From Ketobacter sp. (GTDB taxonomy: Bacteria; Pseudomonadota; Gammaproteobacteria; Pseudomonadales; Ketobacteraceae), in the NCBI RefSeq assembly GCF_003671495.1, contig NZ_RCHN01000045.1, forward strand, positions 124,001 through 188,000: a stretch of DNA of 64,000 bases, read 5' to 3'. The notes under the pieces are model-generated. The model had not been told where the DNA came from, did no database searches, and was given only the letters and a program-made list of their open reading frames with translations. A program made the translations under genes and the position numbers. Of this stretch, positions 8,113-16,716 are shown in pieces. The number at the start of each line of letters is the position of its first letter. Position 1 is the stretch's first letter.

Positions 8113-8152
8113 ATTGGATAACAACGCAGTATTTCAGCAAAGGCGTACGAAG

Positions 8153-8464
8153 ATGGCTATGGAAATCAATGGCTTAAACAGCAACCAGGTAAACTCCAAC
8201 AAGGCCCGTGGCGGCCAGAAGGTTGGCGTATCTGAAGCTGATGCCAAAAAAACCACGGCCCAAACGGAAACCGCCAACGCTGAAACCGTCAAAATCAGCC
8301 CGGAAGCCCAGGCCCTCAACCGGGTCAGCCAGCAAATGGAAACTGACGCTCCGGTCAACCAGGATAAGGTCGAAGCCCTGAAAGCGGCTTTGGCGGACGG
8401 CAGCTACAAGATCAACGCCCAGTCCATCGCCCGCAAAATGCTGGAAAGCGATTCCCTGTTTTAA
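8153..8464 (+). CDS. flgM: Anti-sigma-28 factor FlgM
   Basis: 103 aa from the ATG at 8153 (MAMEINGLNSNQ). The start is fixed by the sigma-28 promoter just upstream. FlgM binds and inhibits FliA until the hook is complete and is then exported. Its disordered N-terminal half is rich in Asn, Ala, Lys and Thr. The C-terminal half has the family signature VKISPEAQALNRVSQQ followed by VEALKAALADGSYKINAQSIARKML, the FliA-binding helices. Confidence 0.93.
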   Translation: MAMEINGLNSNQVNSNKARGGQKVGVSEADAKKTTAQTETANAETVKISPEAQALNRVSQQMETDAPVNQDKVEALKAALADGSYKINAQSIARKMLESDSLF

Positions 8465-8550
8465 TCCTGCCTGCAATCAAGCTCACCACTCCGGCACGCA
8501 AATTGCTATTTTCTAAACACATCCCTTTGGTTTGATGTTTCGGAGTTGCT

Positions 8551-9048
8551 ATGACTAACCAGGTGTCCCCCCAGGCCGCGCAACAGCTGTTGCGGGCAAT
8601 CGAAAAAGATTACGCACTGGCGCAAACCCTGAAAACCGTACTGCAGGAGGAAAAATCCATCCTGGAGCAGCGGCAATATGCTGCCCATTCCGCCTTGTTG
8701 TCCCGCAAGACCCAACTGCTGATGGAACTGGACCAGGCGGATCACGCCCGGCGTCAGGCCATGGCGGATATGGGGCTGCAACTGGACAAGCAGGGCTTTG
8801 ACCTGTTCGTACAACAAGTCCCCCCTACCTGGCAGGCCCGTTTCCAAAGCGGTTGGGAGAAGCTGGCGGACACCATGAACGCCTGTGCCCGCCTGAACCG
8901 GGTCAACGGCAAGATACTGGCCCACGCCCAGAACTCCATGGAGCACCTGATGTCGATCATCAAGGGCACTGCCAATCAGGTGTCGGTGTATCAGGCCAAT
9001 GGCCGGCGCAACCTGAACGCAGCCCACAGGATGCTGGCAACTGCCTGA
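8551..9048 (+). CDS. flgN: Flagellar export chaperone FlgN
   Basis: 165 aa. FlgN is the cytoplasmic chaperone of the hook-filament junction proteins FlgK and FlgL. It is almost wholly alpha-helical, with the N-terminal segment AQTLKTVLQEEKSILEQRQ and the RKTQLLMELDQADHARR repeat pattern of the FlgN family. The C-terminal part (NRVNGKILAHAQNSMEHLMSII) is the partner-binding helix. Its place directly after flgM, with GGAG 6 nt before the ATG, supports the call. Confidence 0.9.
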   Translation: MTNQVSPQAAQQLLRAIEKDYALAQTLKTVLQEEKSILEQRQYAAHSALLSRKTQLLMELDQADHARRQAMADMGLQLDKQGFDLFVQQVPPTWQARFQSGWEKLADTMNACARLNRVNGKILAHAQNSMEHLMSIIKGTANQVSVYQANGRRNLNAAHRMLATA

Positions 9049-9126
9049 TTTTAAAAGATCAAGCAGTTGCGCAAGGTTCTGCTAGAATAAAACTTAGGGT
9101 ATTAATTGCAGAGTGTTCGATGCGGT

Positions 9127-9894
9127 ATGATCCACGGCTTGCTGGATAAGCTGTTCGGTAATGAAGACAAACCGAAACAGGGCTCTCCAAAAAATATAAA
9201 ACACGCCCCGGAAGAAATCAGCAGACTCCTGAACCTGTACCGGGATCAGGAGCATTTGATGACGGCCATGATAATGAACGCGGGGCAGCGCAAGATTGCC
9301 AAGCTCAATACCGGCATCCTGGCGGTGGACGACGGCGCCCAGCAATTCGTGACGGATCGATTCCAGCCCAACGAGTCGGAACACCTGTTGGCGAACGGCG
9401 CCAAGATTCAGTTCTCCCTCACCCACCACGGTGTACGTCATCAGTTTGACGCCGTGCATCTGCACAACCAGTCATCGCCGGAAGGTTTGCACCACCATTT
9501 CCAGTTTCCCAAGGGCATTGAACTGATTCAGCTACGGGATGCCTTCCGGGTGAAGTTAAGTCAGGCTCATCCGATCAAGGTCACCCTCACCCAAGTGGAC
9601 CTGCCTGCCATCACCGGCAGTCTGGCGGACCTCTCCGCCAGTGGCATGCGGGTACGGGTGGAGGGCCTGGTATCGCCCAAGCCGGTACGGGGCGCCATTT
9701 ACAGTTCCTGCCATCTGGTATTGAGCGATGGCAGTCCCATTGTCAGTGGCGCGCGGCTGATGCACTGGAAATACGATCCGGATCTGCGGGTCACCTATCT
9801 GGGCATTCAGTTTTCCGACCTGGACGGCAACACCCAACGGGCCTTGAACCGTTATCTTACCGACTTGCAACGCAAACAGCGTCAATTGAGCTGA
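9127..9894 (+). CDS. YcgR-like flagellar brake protein, PilZ c-di-GMP receptor
   Basis: 255 aa from the ATG at 9127; a TTG at 9106 is an alternative. An N-terminal YcgR-type beta-barrel (about residues 25-130) is followed by a PilZ domain (about 133-250). Both c-di-GMP-binding motifs are intact: the arginine motif R137-DAF-R141 and D168-L-S-A-S-G173. In enterobacteria YcgR with c-di-GMP slows flagellar rotation; that role here is inferred from domains and from position next to flgMN. The downstream gene converges and almost touches (1 bp apart). Confidence 0.85.
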   Translation: MIHGLLDKLFGNEDKPKQGSPKNIKHAPEEISRLLNLYRDQEHLMTAMIMNAGQRKIAKLNTGILAVDDGAQQFVTDRFQPNESEHLLANGAKIQFSLTHHGVRHQFDAVHLHNQSSPEGLHHHFQFPKGIELIQLRDAFRVKLSQAHPIKVTLTQVDLPAITGSLADLSASGMRVRVEGLVSPKPVRGAIYSSCHLVLSDGSPIVSGARLMHWKYDPDLRVTYLGIQFSDLDGNTQRALNRYLTDLQRKQRQLS

Positions 9895-9895
9895 T

Positions 9896-10492
9896 TCAGC
9901 TGAGCCAGTCCGGCAGGTGCTGCTGCAGATCTTCCAGGGTATCAATGTCCCAACGATCTGCCAGCACGTGAAAACCAACCCCACTGCTGAATAAACGCTC
10001 CAGGGTTATCCCCATCACCGCCGGCGTACCCCAGGGCATGTCGCGGAACAGGAAACCCGCCGGCGTGGTGACACCCACCAGCACATAGCCCCCGTCCGCT
10101 GCCGGACCGATCACCACACTGGACTGCTCCAGCCCCCGGAACGCCTCTGCCAGATAAGCTGCATCGATGGAAGGGGCATCCGCTCCGATCAACACCACGT
10201 TATCGTGGCGCGCCAGGCCATGCCGCAGCGCAAAGTCCATACGGGTGCCCAGGTGCAATCCCTGTTGCAGCCAGCACGCTACACCCAAGGCTTCAAAATA
10301 GGGGAAGGCCGCTGCGTCTGTGGTCCAGACTTCCACCGCATCCGCCCCGCTATTCAATGCGGTGGCGATCACCGTTTCACACAGGCGTTGATGGACAGCA
10401 AGCGCAAATGCATCCCCCTTGTCTTTGGCAAGCCGGGTTTTTACCTGCCCGGCCACAGGGGCTTTGGCAAAGATTTGAATCAGGCTACTCAT
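9896..10492 (-). CDS. Arsenosugar-cluster nucleotidyl/glycosyltransferase-like protein (DUF2064 family)
   Basis: 198 aa from the ATG at 10490-10492, which overlaps the stop of the upstream gene in an ATGA arrangement. The protein has a GT-A/CofC-like Rossmann fold: IFAKAPVAGQVKTRLA near the N-terminus (nucleotide-binding loop), VVLIGADAPSID (metal/nucleotide site) and AADGGYVLVGV. This matches the TIGR04282-type glycosyltransferase family. Members of that family accompany ArsS and a second glycosyltransferase in presumed arsenosugar clusters. The exact reaction is not established from sequence. Last gene of a three-gene minus-strand operon. Confidence 0.82.
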   Translation of the reverse strand: MSSLIQIFAKAPVAGQVKTRLAKDKGDAFALAVHQRLCETVIATALNSGADAVEVWTTDAAAFPYFEALGVACWLQQGLHLGTRMDFALRHGLARHDNVVLIGADAPSIDAAYLAEAFRGLEQSSVVIGPAADGGYVLVGVTTPAGFLFRDMPWGTPAVMGITLERLFSSGVGFHVLADRWDIDTLEDLQQHLPDWLS

Positions 10493-11163
10493 CGGTAATA
10501 CCAACGTTGCAAACGCTGCGGGCTAACCCCCAGCCGGTAGGCCAGCCGCAGCCACCACATCAACAGAATGGTTCTGACTACCCCATTTTTGGTCCAACGT
10601 CGGGATGAGGTCACCACCGGCGCCTGGATGCGCAATGGCCGGGCCTGCAGGCGGGCGCGCAGGCTGAACTCCACATCTTCCATCAGCGGCAACTCGGCAT
10701 AACCGCCCATGCGCTGAAAAAAATCCCGGCGCATAAACAGGGTTTGATCCCCGGTACACACCCCGGTGATGGCAGAGCGTTGATTCATGAACCAGGCAAT
10801 CATGCGAAAGGGCCAGCGGGGATTATCCAACCTCACATCAAAACGTCCCCATTCAAAGTCGGATTCGAGAAACGCTTCCATCAGCTGATTGAAATGATTG
10901 GGCAAGCGGGTGTCGCCATGGAGGAACACCAGCAGCGGACCGGCTGCAAAACCGGCGCCGGCATTCATCTGCACAGCACGGCCGGCCTGGGCCGTCACCA
11001 CCTGCACCGGATAGGCCGCCAGGCGTTCCACAGTGGCATCCTCGCTGCCACCATCGCACACCACCACCTGCCAGCGTGCCTGCAAGGTCTTCAGCAACGC
11101 CTGCAGACTATGATCGATGCCGGAGGCTTCATTGAGCACCGGCATCACAATGGTTCCCAGCAT
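10489..11163 (-). CDS. Arsenosugar-cluster family 2 glycosyltransferase
   Basis: 224 aa from the ATG at 11161-11163, which starts the canonical GT2 motif IVMPVLNEASGI; upstream in-frame codons overlap arsS and are not needed. Visible GT2 features are VVVCDGGSEDAT (nucleotide-sugar site), LVFLHGDTRLP (metal-binding DxD region in degenerate form) and GDQTLFMRRDFFQRMGGY / PLMEDVEFSLR (acceptor/base region). This pattern fits the TIGR04283 family found beside ArsS. The start is 4 bp after the arsS stop and the end overlaps the next gene by 4 bp, so the three genes are translated together. Confidence 0.85.
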   Translation of the reverse strand: MLGTIVMPVLNEASGIDHSLQALLKTLQARWQVVVCDGGSEDATVERLAAYPVQVVTAQAGRAVQMNAGAGFAAGPLLVFLHGDTRLPNHFNQLMEAFLESDFEWGRFDVRLDNPRWPFRMIAWFMNQRSAITGVCTGDQTLFMRRDFFQRMGGYAELPLMEDVEFSLRARLQARPLRIQAPVVTSSRRWTKNGVVRTILLMWWLRLAYRLGVSPQRLQRWYYR

Positions 11164-11167
11164 AGGC

Positions 11168-12133
11168 TTAGTCGAGGGCACCGCCGCAACTGCTGCCCTG
11201 CCCGGCGGTACAACCGAAGCAATGGTCCGCGACGATGACGGCATTGCCTTCCAGGTCTTCATTCAGCAGATCGCTGATGTGGCGGGGTTGGTCATGGTAC
11301 TGCAGCGGCAGCTCCAGCATCTGGTTAAAATCGCAATCGTACAAGTTGCCCTGCCAGTCCACACTGATGGTGTTGCGGCACATCAAGCCGGGCAGCGTTG
11401 CACCGTTAAAACTGTCCCGCAGCAACTGCATGTAGTGATCAAACTGCCCTTTCGAAACCAGCATACTGCCGAAGCGGCTGATGGGCATATTGGCCAGTGT
11501 CAGCAGGTGGTTGAATTCGATGCCAAAATCCTCCCGCAGGCGCCGTTTGTAATCCTGTTCCAGTTGCTGCTGGGGGGGCGGCAAAAAAGCGCCGCCCGGG
11601 TTGTACACCAAATCCAGCACCCGGCCGCTGTCTGCTTGACCATAGCCAACCCGGTTCAGGGTCTGCAGCCCTTCAATGGAACGTTCGAACACGCCTTTGC
11701 CACGCTGTTCATCCACATTCTTCTGGCTGTAGCACGGCATGGACGCCACCACCCGCACCCCCTGCCCGGCCAGAAACGCTGCCAGGGTTTCCTGACCCGG
11801 TTCCTGCAGGATAGTGAGGTTGCAACGGTCGATGACTTCCACATTCAGGGCCCTGGCCTGCTCCACCAGCCAGCGGAAATGCGGGTGCAGTTCCGGCGCC
11901 CCTCCGGTCAGGTCCAGGGTCTGGGGGCTGCGTTTTTGCATCACCTCCAGCACCTGCTGCGCCGTATGCCAGCTCATTTCTTCCGTACGTTTGGGCCCTG
12001 CGTTTACATGACAATGGGTACAGCTCAGATTACAGCGATACCCCAGATTGACCTGCAAAATCTCCAGCCGGCCACGTTCAACCGGCGGAAAATCAGTGCT
12101 GGATCGGTATAACAGGGGTTTGGTATCAATCAT
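11168..12133 (-). CDS. arsS: Radical SAM protein ArsS (arsenosugar biosynthesis)
   Basis: 321 aa. The radical SAM cluster-binding cysteines are Cys34, Cys38 and Cys41 in CNLSCTHC. The C-terminal cysteine-rich motif HCFGCTAGQGSSCGG is the ArsS family signature. Some family members carry selenocysteine; here all positions are ordinary Cys codons. ArsS is thought to transfer a 5'-deoxyadenosyl group to methylated arsenic on the way to arsenosugars. An arsM methyltransferase is not in the window. First gene of the three-gene set. Confidence 0.9.
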   Translation of the reverse strand: MIDTKPLLYRSSTDFPPVERGRLEILQVNLGYRCNLSCTHCHVNAGPKRTEEMSWHTAQQVLEVMQKRSPQTLDLTGGAPELHPHFRWLVEQARALNVEVIDRCNLTILQEPGQETLAAFLAGQGVRVVASMPCYSQKNVDEQRGKGVFERSIEGLQTLNRVGYGQADSGRVLDLVYNPGGAFLPPPQQQLEQDYKRRLREDFGIEFNHLLTLANMPISRFGSMLVSKGQFDHYMQLLRDSFNGATLPGLMCRNTISVDWQGNLYDCDFNQMLELPLQYHDQPRHISDLLNEDLEGNAVIVADHCFGCTAGQGSSCGGALD

Positions 12134-12165
12134 TGGTTCTTATTCCCGGTGCGCATCAGTCCATC

Positions 12166-12203
12166 TTAAAACAAAAAACCCGTGACCTACAGGGCCACGG
12201 GTT
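12166..12203 (-). terminator. Terminator after the acyl-CoA dehydrogenase pair
   Basis: An 8-bp stem AACCCGTG/CACGGGTT (12177-12184 with 12196-12203) is followed on the minus strand by a T-rich run (complement of 12168-12178). It lies 43 bp past the stop of the second dehydrogenase and separates that operon from arsS. Confidence 0.82.
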
Positions 12204-12245
12204 GGTAGACGCACGCAAACCGACTTTGTTACAGGGTCGGCCACA

Positions 12246-13373
12246 TCACAGCGACATAAAGCGCTTCAGGTGATAATCCCCATTGCCGAACAGGGTATTG
12301 ATCACATTGATGCGCTTGAGGTACATGCCAACACTCATCTCATCGGTCATGCCCATGCCACCGAAGATCTGCACCGCCTCGTGAGCTGCTTTCTGGCCTT
12401 TCACCGCCACCGCGTACTTCAACGCCGATACATTCTTGCGAAAATCCGCTGCCCCGGCCTGATGGCTCATGACCGCACGCAACAACAGGGATTTACACTC
12501 CTCATACAGGGTAAACATATCCACCATGCGATGTTGCAGTGCCTGGAAAACAGAGATGGGCACGCCGAACTGCTTGCGGTTTTTACTGTATTCAACGGTT
12601 TCCCGATACAGTTTTTCCATCATACCCACGGCCTCGGCACAGAGCGCCACCGACGCTTCGTCCGCCACCGCCTCCAGCACCGCCACTGCGGCACCTTGAT
12701 CGCCAACCCGTGACGAGGCCGGCAGCTTGACCCCGTTCAGCGTCAACTCTGCTGCCCGGTGGCCGTCCAACGTGGGATAATCCTGCAGCTCGAGCCCGGC
12801 GCTGTCTGCCGGCACCAGGAACAGGGACACGCCATCCTGATCACGACTGGCGCCGGACGTGCGCGCCGACACAATGAACGTGTCCGCTGCAGCACCGTGC
12901 ATCACCATGGTTTTGCGGCCAGACAACACATAACCGTCACCCTCGGCGGCGGCCTGAGTGGTCACATCAAACAGGTCAAAGCGGGACTGGGGTTCCACCG
13001 CCGCCAGCGCCAACTTGCGGCTGCCGTCAATGATCCCGCTGAGAATCTCCGCTTTCTGCTCCGCGCTGCCGGCCTTAGCCAACACTGCACCGGCCACCAG
13101 CACCGTGGACACATAGGGTTCCACCACCAGGCCCTTGCCAAACTCTTCCATCATGATCATGGTTTCCAACGCACCACCGCCGATGCCGCCGTCCTCTTCG
13201 GAAAACGGCACACACAACCAGCCCAGCTCGGCAAAGGTCTGCCAGGTGGCGGCATCGAAACCGCCGTCCATGGCGCAGTGCTTCTTGCGCGTCTCATAGT
13301 CGTAGTCGTTATGGATAAATTTGCTGACGCTGTCTTTTAAAAGAGTCTGTTCTTCGCTGTAATTAAAATTCAT
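12246..13373 (-). CDS. Acyl-CoA dehydrogenase, small-subunit type
   Basis: 375 aa FAD-dependent acyl-CoA dehydrogenase. N-terminal helical domain (FNYSEEQTLLKDSVSKFI), beta domain around residues 130-230, and C-terminal helical domain with RKQFGVPISVFQALQHRMVDM and QIFGGMGMTDEMSVGMYLKR. The sequence resembles the small subunit of pimeloyl-CoA dehydrogenase-type heteromers rather than short-chain FadE enzymes, and the large-subunit partner is 8 bp upstream. Probable role is oxidation of an acyl-CoA, perhaps a dicarboxylic or long-chain substrate. The substrate is inferred, not shown. Confidence 0.85.
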   Translation of the reverse strand: MNFNYSEEQTLLKDSVSKFIHNDYDYETRKKHCAMDGGFDAATWQTFAELGWLCVPFSEEDGGIGGGALETMIMMEEFGKGLVVEPYVSTVLVAGAVLAKAGSAEQKAEILSGIIDGSRKLALAAVEPQSRFDLFDVTTQAAAEGDGYVLSGRKTMVMHGAAADTFIVSARTSGASRDQDGVSLFLVPADSAGLELQDYPTLDGHRAAELTLNGVKLPASSRVGDQGAAVAVLEAVADEASVALCAEAVGMMEKLYRETVEYSKNRKQFGVPISVFQALQHRMVDMFTLYEECKSLLLRAVMSHQAGAADFRKNVSALKYAVAVKGQKAAHEAVQIFGGMGMTDEMSVGMYLKRINVINTLFGNGDYHLKRFMSL

Positions 13374-13381
13374 AGTTCCAC

Positions 13382-14560
13382 CTATAACCCCAACACCATT
13401 TTCGCGATGATATTCTTCTGCACTTCATTGGACCCGCCATAAATAGTGGCGGCCCGACCGTACAGGTATTTGGCGGAAACCGGCGCAGCGTAATCGTTAC
13501 CGATACCCTGCCCCAATGAACCTTGCCCCAAAGCATGAGCGTAATAACCACAGGCTTCCACGGCCAACTCCGACAGCGCCTGTTGAATTTCCGTGCCCCG
13601 GATTTTCAGAATGGAGGATTCCGGCCCCGGCGCGCCACCATCCGCCACACTGGCAATGGCTCGCAGCTCGGTGTATTCCAGCGCCATCAGGTCCACTTCA
13701 ATCTGCGCCAGTTTGGCACAGAACATTTCATCTTCCAGCAGAGGTTTGCCGCCGGACATCTCCTGCGCTGCAATGCCCTTCAGCTGTTCGATGGCTTTTT
13801 TCGACTGCGCCACCCCGGCAATCGCTGTGCGCTCATGGGTCAGCAGGTATTTGGCGTAGGTCCAACCCTTGTTTTCTTCCCCGATGCGGTTGGCCACCGG
13901 CACTCGCACGTTATCGAAAAACACTTCGTTCAGGGAATGCTTGTTGTCGATGGAATCGATCTTGCGCACTTCAATGCCCGGCGTCTTCATATCAATGAGC
14001 AGGAACGAAATCCCTTCCTGCTTTTTGGCATTGGAATCGGTACGCACCAGGCAGAAAATCCAGTCGGCATGCTGGGCATAGGTGGTCCAGATTTTCTGGC
14101 CATTCACGATGTAGTCATCCCCGTCCCGCTCCGCTTTGGTCTGCAGGGCCGCCAGATCGGAACCGGCACCGGGTTCGGAATAACCCTGGCACCACCAGAC
14201 ATTGCTCTGCAGGATGTCCGGCAAGAAACGCGCTTTTTGTTCGTCGTTGCCAAAGGAGTAGATAACCGGCCCCACCATTTTCAGGCCAAAGGGCACCACT
14301 GCCGGTGCCCCCGCTTCGGCACATTCATTCTCAAAAATAAACTTTTGGGTGATGCTCCAGCCAGTGCCGCCATACTGCTTGGGCCAGTTGGGGGCGATCC
14401 AACCCTGCTCGTACAGGATTTTTTGCCATTCGATGATGGTGTCCTTATCAATTTGGCCGCCCACCACCGCCTTGGTGAACCGTTCAGACAGTTTCTCTTG
14501 CAGAAAAGCGCGCACTTCATCGCGAAATGCAACATCATTGGGAGTCAGTTGAATGTCCAT
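13382..14560 (-). CDS. Acyl-CoA dehydrogenase, large-subunit type
   Basis: 392 aa. Recognised by the N-terminal MDIQLTPNDVAFRDEVRAFL, the FAD/acyl-binding stretch WCQGYSEPGAGSDLAALQT (about residues 128-146), VNGQKIWTTYAQHADWIFC, and the C-terminal LYGRAATIYGGSNEVQKNIIAK. This is the larger partner of the neighbouring dehydrogenase; such pairs resemble PimC/PimD. No CoA ligase or hydratase is adjacent, so the pathway is open. Transcription probably begins in the 14561-14808 gap and ends at the terminator near 12170-12200. Confidence 0.87.
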   Translation of the reverse strand: MDIQLTPNDVAFRDEVRAFLQEKLSERFTKAVVGGQIDKDTIIEWQKILYEQGWIAPNWPKQYGGTGWSITQKFIFENECAEAGAPAVVPFGLKMVGPVIYSFGNDEQKARFLPDILQSNVWWCQGYSEPGAGSDLAALQTKAERDGDDYIVNGQKIWTTYAQHADWIFCLVRTDSNAKKQEGISFLLIDMKTPGIEVRKIDSIDNKHSLNEVFFDNVRVPVANRIGEENKGWTYAKYLLTHERTAIAGVAQSKKAIEQLKGIAAQEMSGGKPLLEDEMFCAKLAQIEVDLMALEYTELRAIASVADGGAPGPESSILKIRGTEIQQALSELAVEACGYYAHALGQGSLGQGIGNDYAAPVSAKYLYGRAATIYGGSNEVQKNIIAKMVLGL

Positions 14561-14567
14561 TCCTATT

Positions 14568-14593
14568 CCTCAGTTCGAAGCCTCAGTTCGTAG
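14568..14593. repeat. Short direct repeat upstream of the dehydrogenase pair
   Basis: The 13-mer CCTCAGTTCGAAG (14568-14580) is followed directly by CCTCAGTTCGTAG (14581-14593), one mismatch. It begins 8 bp before the large-subunit ATG, in its leader. It could be a slippage duplication or a regulatory half-site pair; nothing else supports a function. Confidence 0.5.
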
Positions 14594-14808
14594 CCTCTAT
14601 GTATTTATCATGCCGCTGCCTTAACAGACCGTTATAGCGGGTTATCAGTGTAGGCGACACCCCCGGGAGCGTCACTGACCAAAATTGCCAGAATTTTGTC
14701 CTACGCAATCCTTTCCCAAGGTAGCAACCTTTGTGAAAACAGCGGCTTAGGCCAATTAGGGTGGATAAACCCAAGGTAACTCGCTAAAATCCCCCATGTT
14801 CTGTATGG

Positions 14809-14885
14809 CCGCCCTTAGCTCAGCTGGATAGAGCGTCCCCCTCCTAAGGGGAAGGTCTCAGGTTCAAATCCTGAAGGGCGGACCA
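14809..14885 (+). tRNA. tRNA-Arg (anticodon CCU)
   Basis: 77 nt with encoded CCA. Acceptor stem CCGCCCT/AGGGCGG pairs fully; D arm GCTC/GAGC; anticodon stem TCCCC/GGGGA around loop CTCCTAA, giving CCT (reads AGG); T arm TCAGG/CCTGA around TTCAAAT. A C-rich discriminator follows an A/T-rich -10-like TAAAAT upstream, as in stable-RNA promoters. modB starts 33 bp downstream. Confidence 0.96.
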
Positions 14886-14918
14886 CATCACCATTGGGCC
14901 CTCCACAGTTGAGATGCG

Positions 14919-15602
14919 ATGGACTTTTCGGTAGTAGATAGCCCGGCCATCTGGATTACGTTGAAGCTGGCCCTGTTTACCACAGCGATCTTGTTGCTCC
15001 TGGCCACCCCCCTCGCCTGGTGGCTGGCCACCACCCACAGCCGCGCCAAAACCGCAGTGTCCGCCCTGGTGGCCATGCCGTTGGTGCTGCCTCCCAGTGT
15101 GCTGGGATTTTATCTTCTGGTGATGATGGGTCCGGCGGGCCTGGTGGGCCAGTTAACCCAAACCCTGGGCCTGGGCCTGCTGCCCTTTACCTTCAGCGGA
15201 CTGGTGGTGGCATCCGTGATCTATTCCTTACCGTTTTCCGTGCAACCCATACAAGCCGCCTTTGAACAGTTGGGCAATCGACCGCTGGAAGTCGCTGCCA
15301 CATTGCGGGCGTCACCGCTGGACCGTTTTTTTACCATCGCCCTGCCCATGGCGCGACCGGGCCTGCTCACCGCCATGGTGCTGACCTTCGCCCACACGGT
15401 GGGTGAGTTTGGTGTGGTACTGATGCTGGGTGGCAACATTGAAGGGGAAACCCGGGTGCTGTCGGTGGCCATCTACGATCACGTGGAGGCCCTGGAGTAC
15501 GACAAAGCACACCTATTGTCCGCCGGGCTGATCGTCTTTTCGTTCACCACCCTGCTGCTGTTGCAACAACTCAACAAAAAGCGTAAGTGGCAACCGGTAT
15601 GA
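14919..15602 (+). CDS. modB: Molybdate ABC transporter permease ModB
   Basis: 227 aa integral membrane protein with five or six hydrophobic segments. It carries the binding-protein-dependent permease (EAA) motif EVAATLRASPLDRFFTIALPMARPG, which contacts ModC. The stretch LPPSVLGFYLL and AHTVGEFGVVLMLGGNI(P)-like region are typical of ModB. It overlaps modC by 4 bp (ATGA). No periplasmic binding protein gene (modA) lies upstream; a tRNA does. Confidence 0.92.
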   Translation: MDFSVVDSPAIWITLKLALFTTAILLLLATPLAWWLATTHSRAKTAVSALVAMPLVLPPSVLGFYLLVMMGPAGLVGQLTQTLGLGLLPFTFSGLVVASVIYSLPFSVQPIQAAFEQLGNRPLEVAATLRASPLDRFFTIALPMARPGLLTAMVLTFAHTVGEFGVVLMLGGNIEGETRVLSVAIYDHVEALEYDKAHLLSAGLIVFSFTTLLLLQQLNKKRKWQPV

Positions 15603-16684
15603 GTGGTATTGAATTCGAGTTTCAGCTACCGCGGGAGGATTTCAAACTGCAGGTCAGCGGCACGCTGCCGGACCGCGGCATCACCGCCCTGTTCGGTGCG
15701 TCCGGCTCTGGCAAAACCACGTTGCTGCGTTGCATTGCCGGGCTGGAACGGGCACCGGGGGGCAAACTGGTGGTGAACGGAGAAGTCTGGCAGCAAGGCC
15801 CTACCTTCCTGGCCACCCACCAACGCCCCATTGGTTACGTGTTCCAGGAGGCCAGCCTGTTCGCTCACCTGGGGGTTCAACGCAATCTGGAATATGGCTG
15901 GAAGCGCATTCCCCGCCCGCATCGCAACATTGAGTTCGAGGAAGTTATCCGCCTCCTGGGGTTGGAACACCTGCTCGGGCGCTTCCCGCACCAACTTTCC
16001 GGCGGCCAGCGCCAACGGGTGGCCATTGCCCGCGCTCTGCTCACCAGCCCGGCATTGCTGCTGATGGACGAACCCTTGTCCGCACTGGACCTGGACAGCA
16101 AGCAGGAAATCCTGCCGTACCTGGAGCGCCTGCACGATGAATCCAGAGTGCCGATCCTGTACGTCAGCCACTCCCCCGACGAGGTGGTACGACTGGCAGA
16201 CCATCTGGTACTGATGGAACACGGAAAGATTGTGGCGCAGGGCGAAATCAACCAACTGCTCACCCGCTCAGATCTGTCCCTGTCACGCTTGGACGAAGCC
16301 AGTGCCGTGTTGAAATGCCGGGTGGCGGCCCACGACCCGGACTACCATGTGAGTTACGTGGCCATCGACAATAGCGGCCTCAAACAGAAACTGCTGGTCC
16401 CGTTTAAAGACCTGCCCACCGATCATCCGGTGCGGGTCCGCATTCTGGCGCGGGATGTGAGCCTGGCCCTGCAGATGCAGTCTCAAACCAGCATCAGCAA
16501 CATCCTGCCGGCCCGGGTGGTGGAGGTGTTTCCCAGTAACACGCCGTTTCAGGTCATTGTCAAACTGGATATTGGCGGCCAGTTTATCCTCTCCAAAATC
16601 ACCAAACGCTCCGCAGCGTTGCTGCACATTGAGAAGGACAAACTGGTCTATGCCCAGGTCAAGTCGGTGGCACTGATGCGCTAG
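15599..16684 (+). CDS. modC: Molybdate ABC transporter ATP-binding protein ModC
   Basis: 361 aa from the ATG overlapping the modB stop. Nucleotide-binding domain: Walker A GASGSGKTT (about residues 33-41), signature LSGGQRQRVAIARAL, Walker B LLLMDEPLSALD, H-loop YVSHSPDE. The C-terminal 70 residues (TSISNILPARVVEVFPSN and on) form a TOBE/Mop domain that binds molybdate or regulates transport. This combination is specific to ModC. The convergent glpG ends 32 bp away. Confidence 0.94.
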   Translation: MSGIEFEFQLPREDFKLQVSGTLPDRGITALFGASGSGKTTLLRCIAGLERAPGGKLVVNGEVWQQGPTFLATHQRPIGYVFQEASLFAHLGVQRNLEYGWKRIPRPHRNIEFEEVIRLLGLEHLLGRFPHQLSGGQRQRVAIARALLTSPALLLMDEPLSALDLDSKQEILPYLERLHDESRVPILYVSHSPDEVVRLADHLVLMEHGKIVAQGEINQLLTRSDLSLSRLDEASAVLKCRVAAHDPDYHVSYVAIDNSGLKQKLLVPFKDLPTDHPVRVRILARDVSLALQMQSQTSISNILPARVVEVFPSNTPFQVIVKLDIGGQFILSKITKRSAALLHIEKDKLVYAQVKSVALMR

Positions 16685-16716
16685 CGACTATGGAAGGTGC
16701 CACGCCCCGGCGCGGC

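Noticed and set aside
11168..12133. Selenoprotein form of ArsS
   Set aside because: The cysteine-rich motifs are encoded by ordinary Cys codons with no in-frame TGA, so no selenocysteine is needed.
14583..14774. 63-residue minus-strand open frame between the dehydrogenase pair and tRNA-Arg
   Set aside because: No ribosome binding site, no known motif; overlaps the short direct repeat and the likely promoter region.
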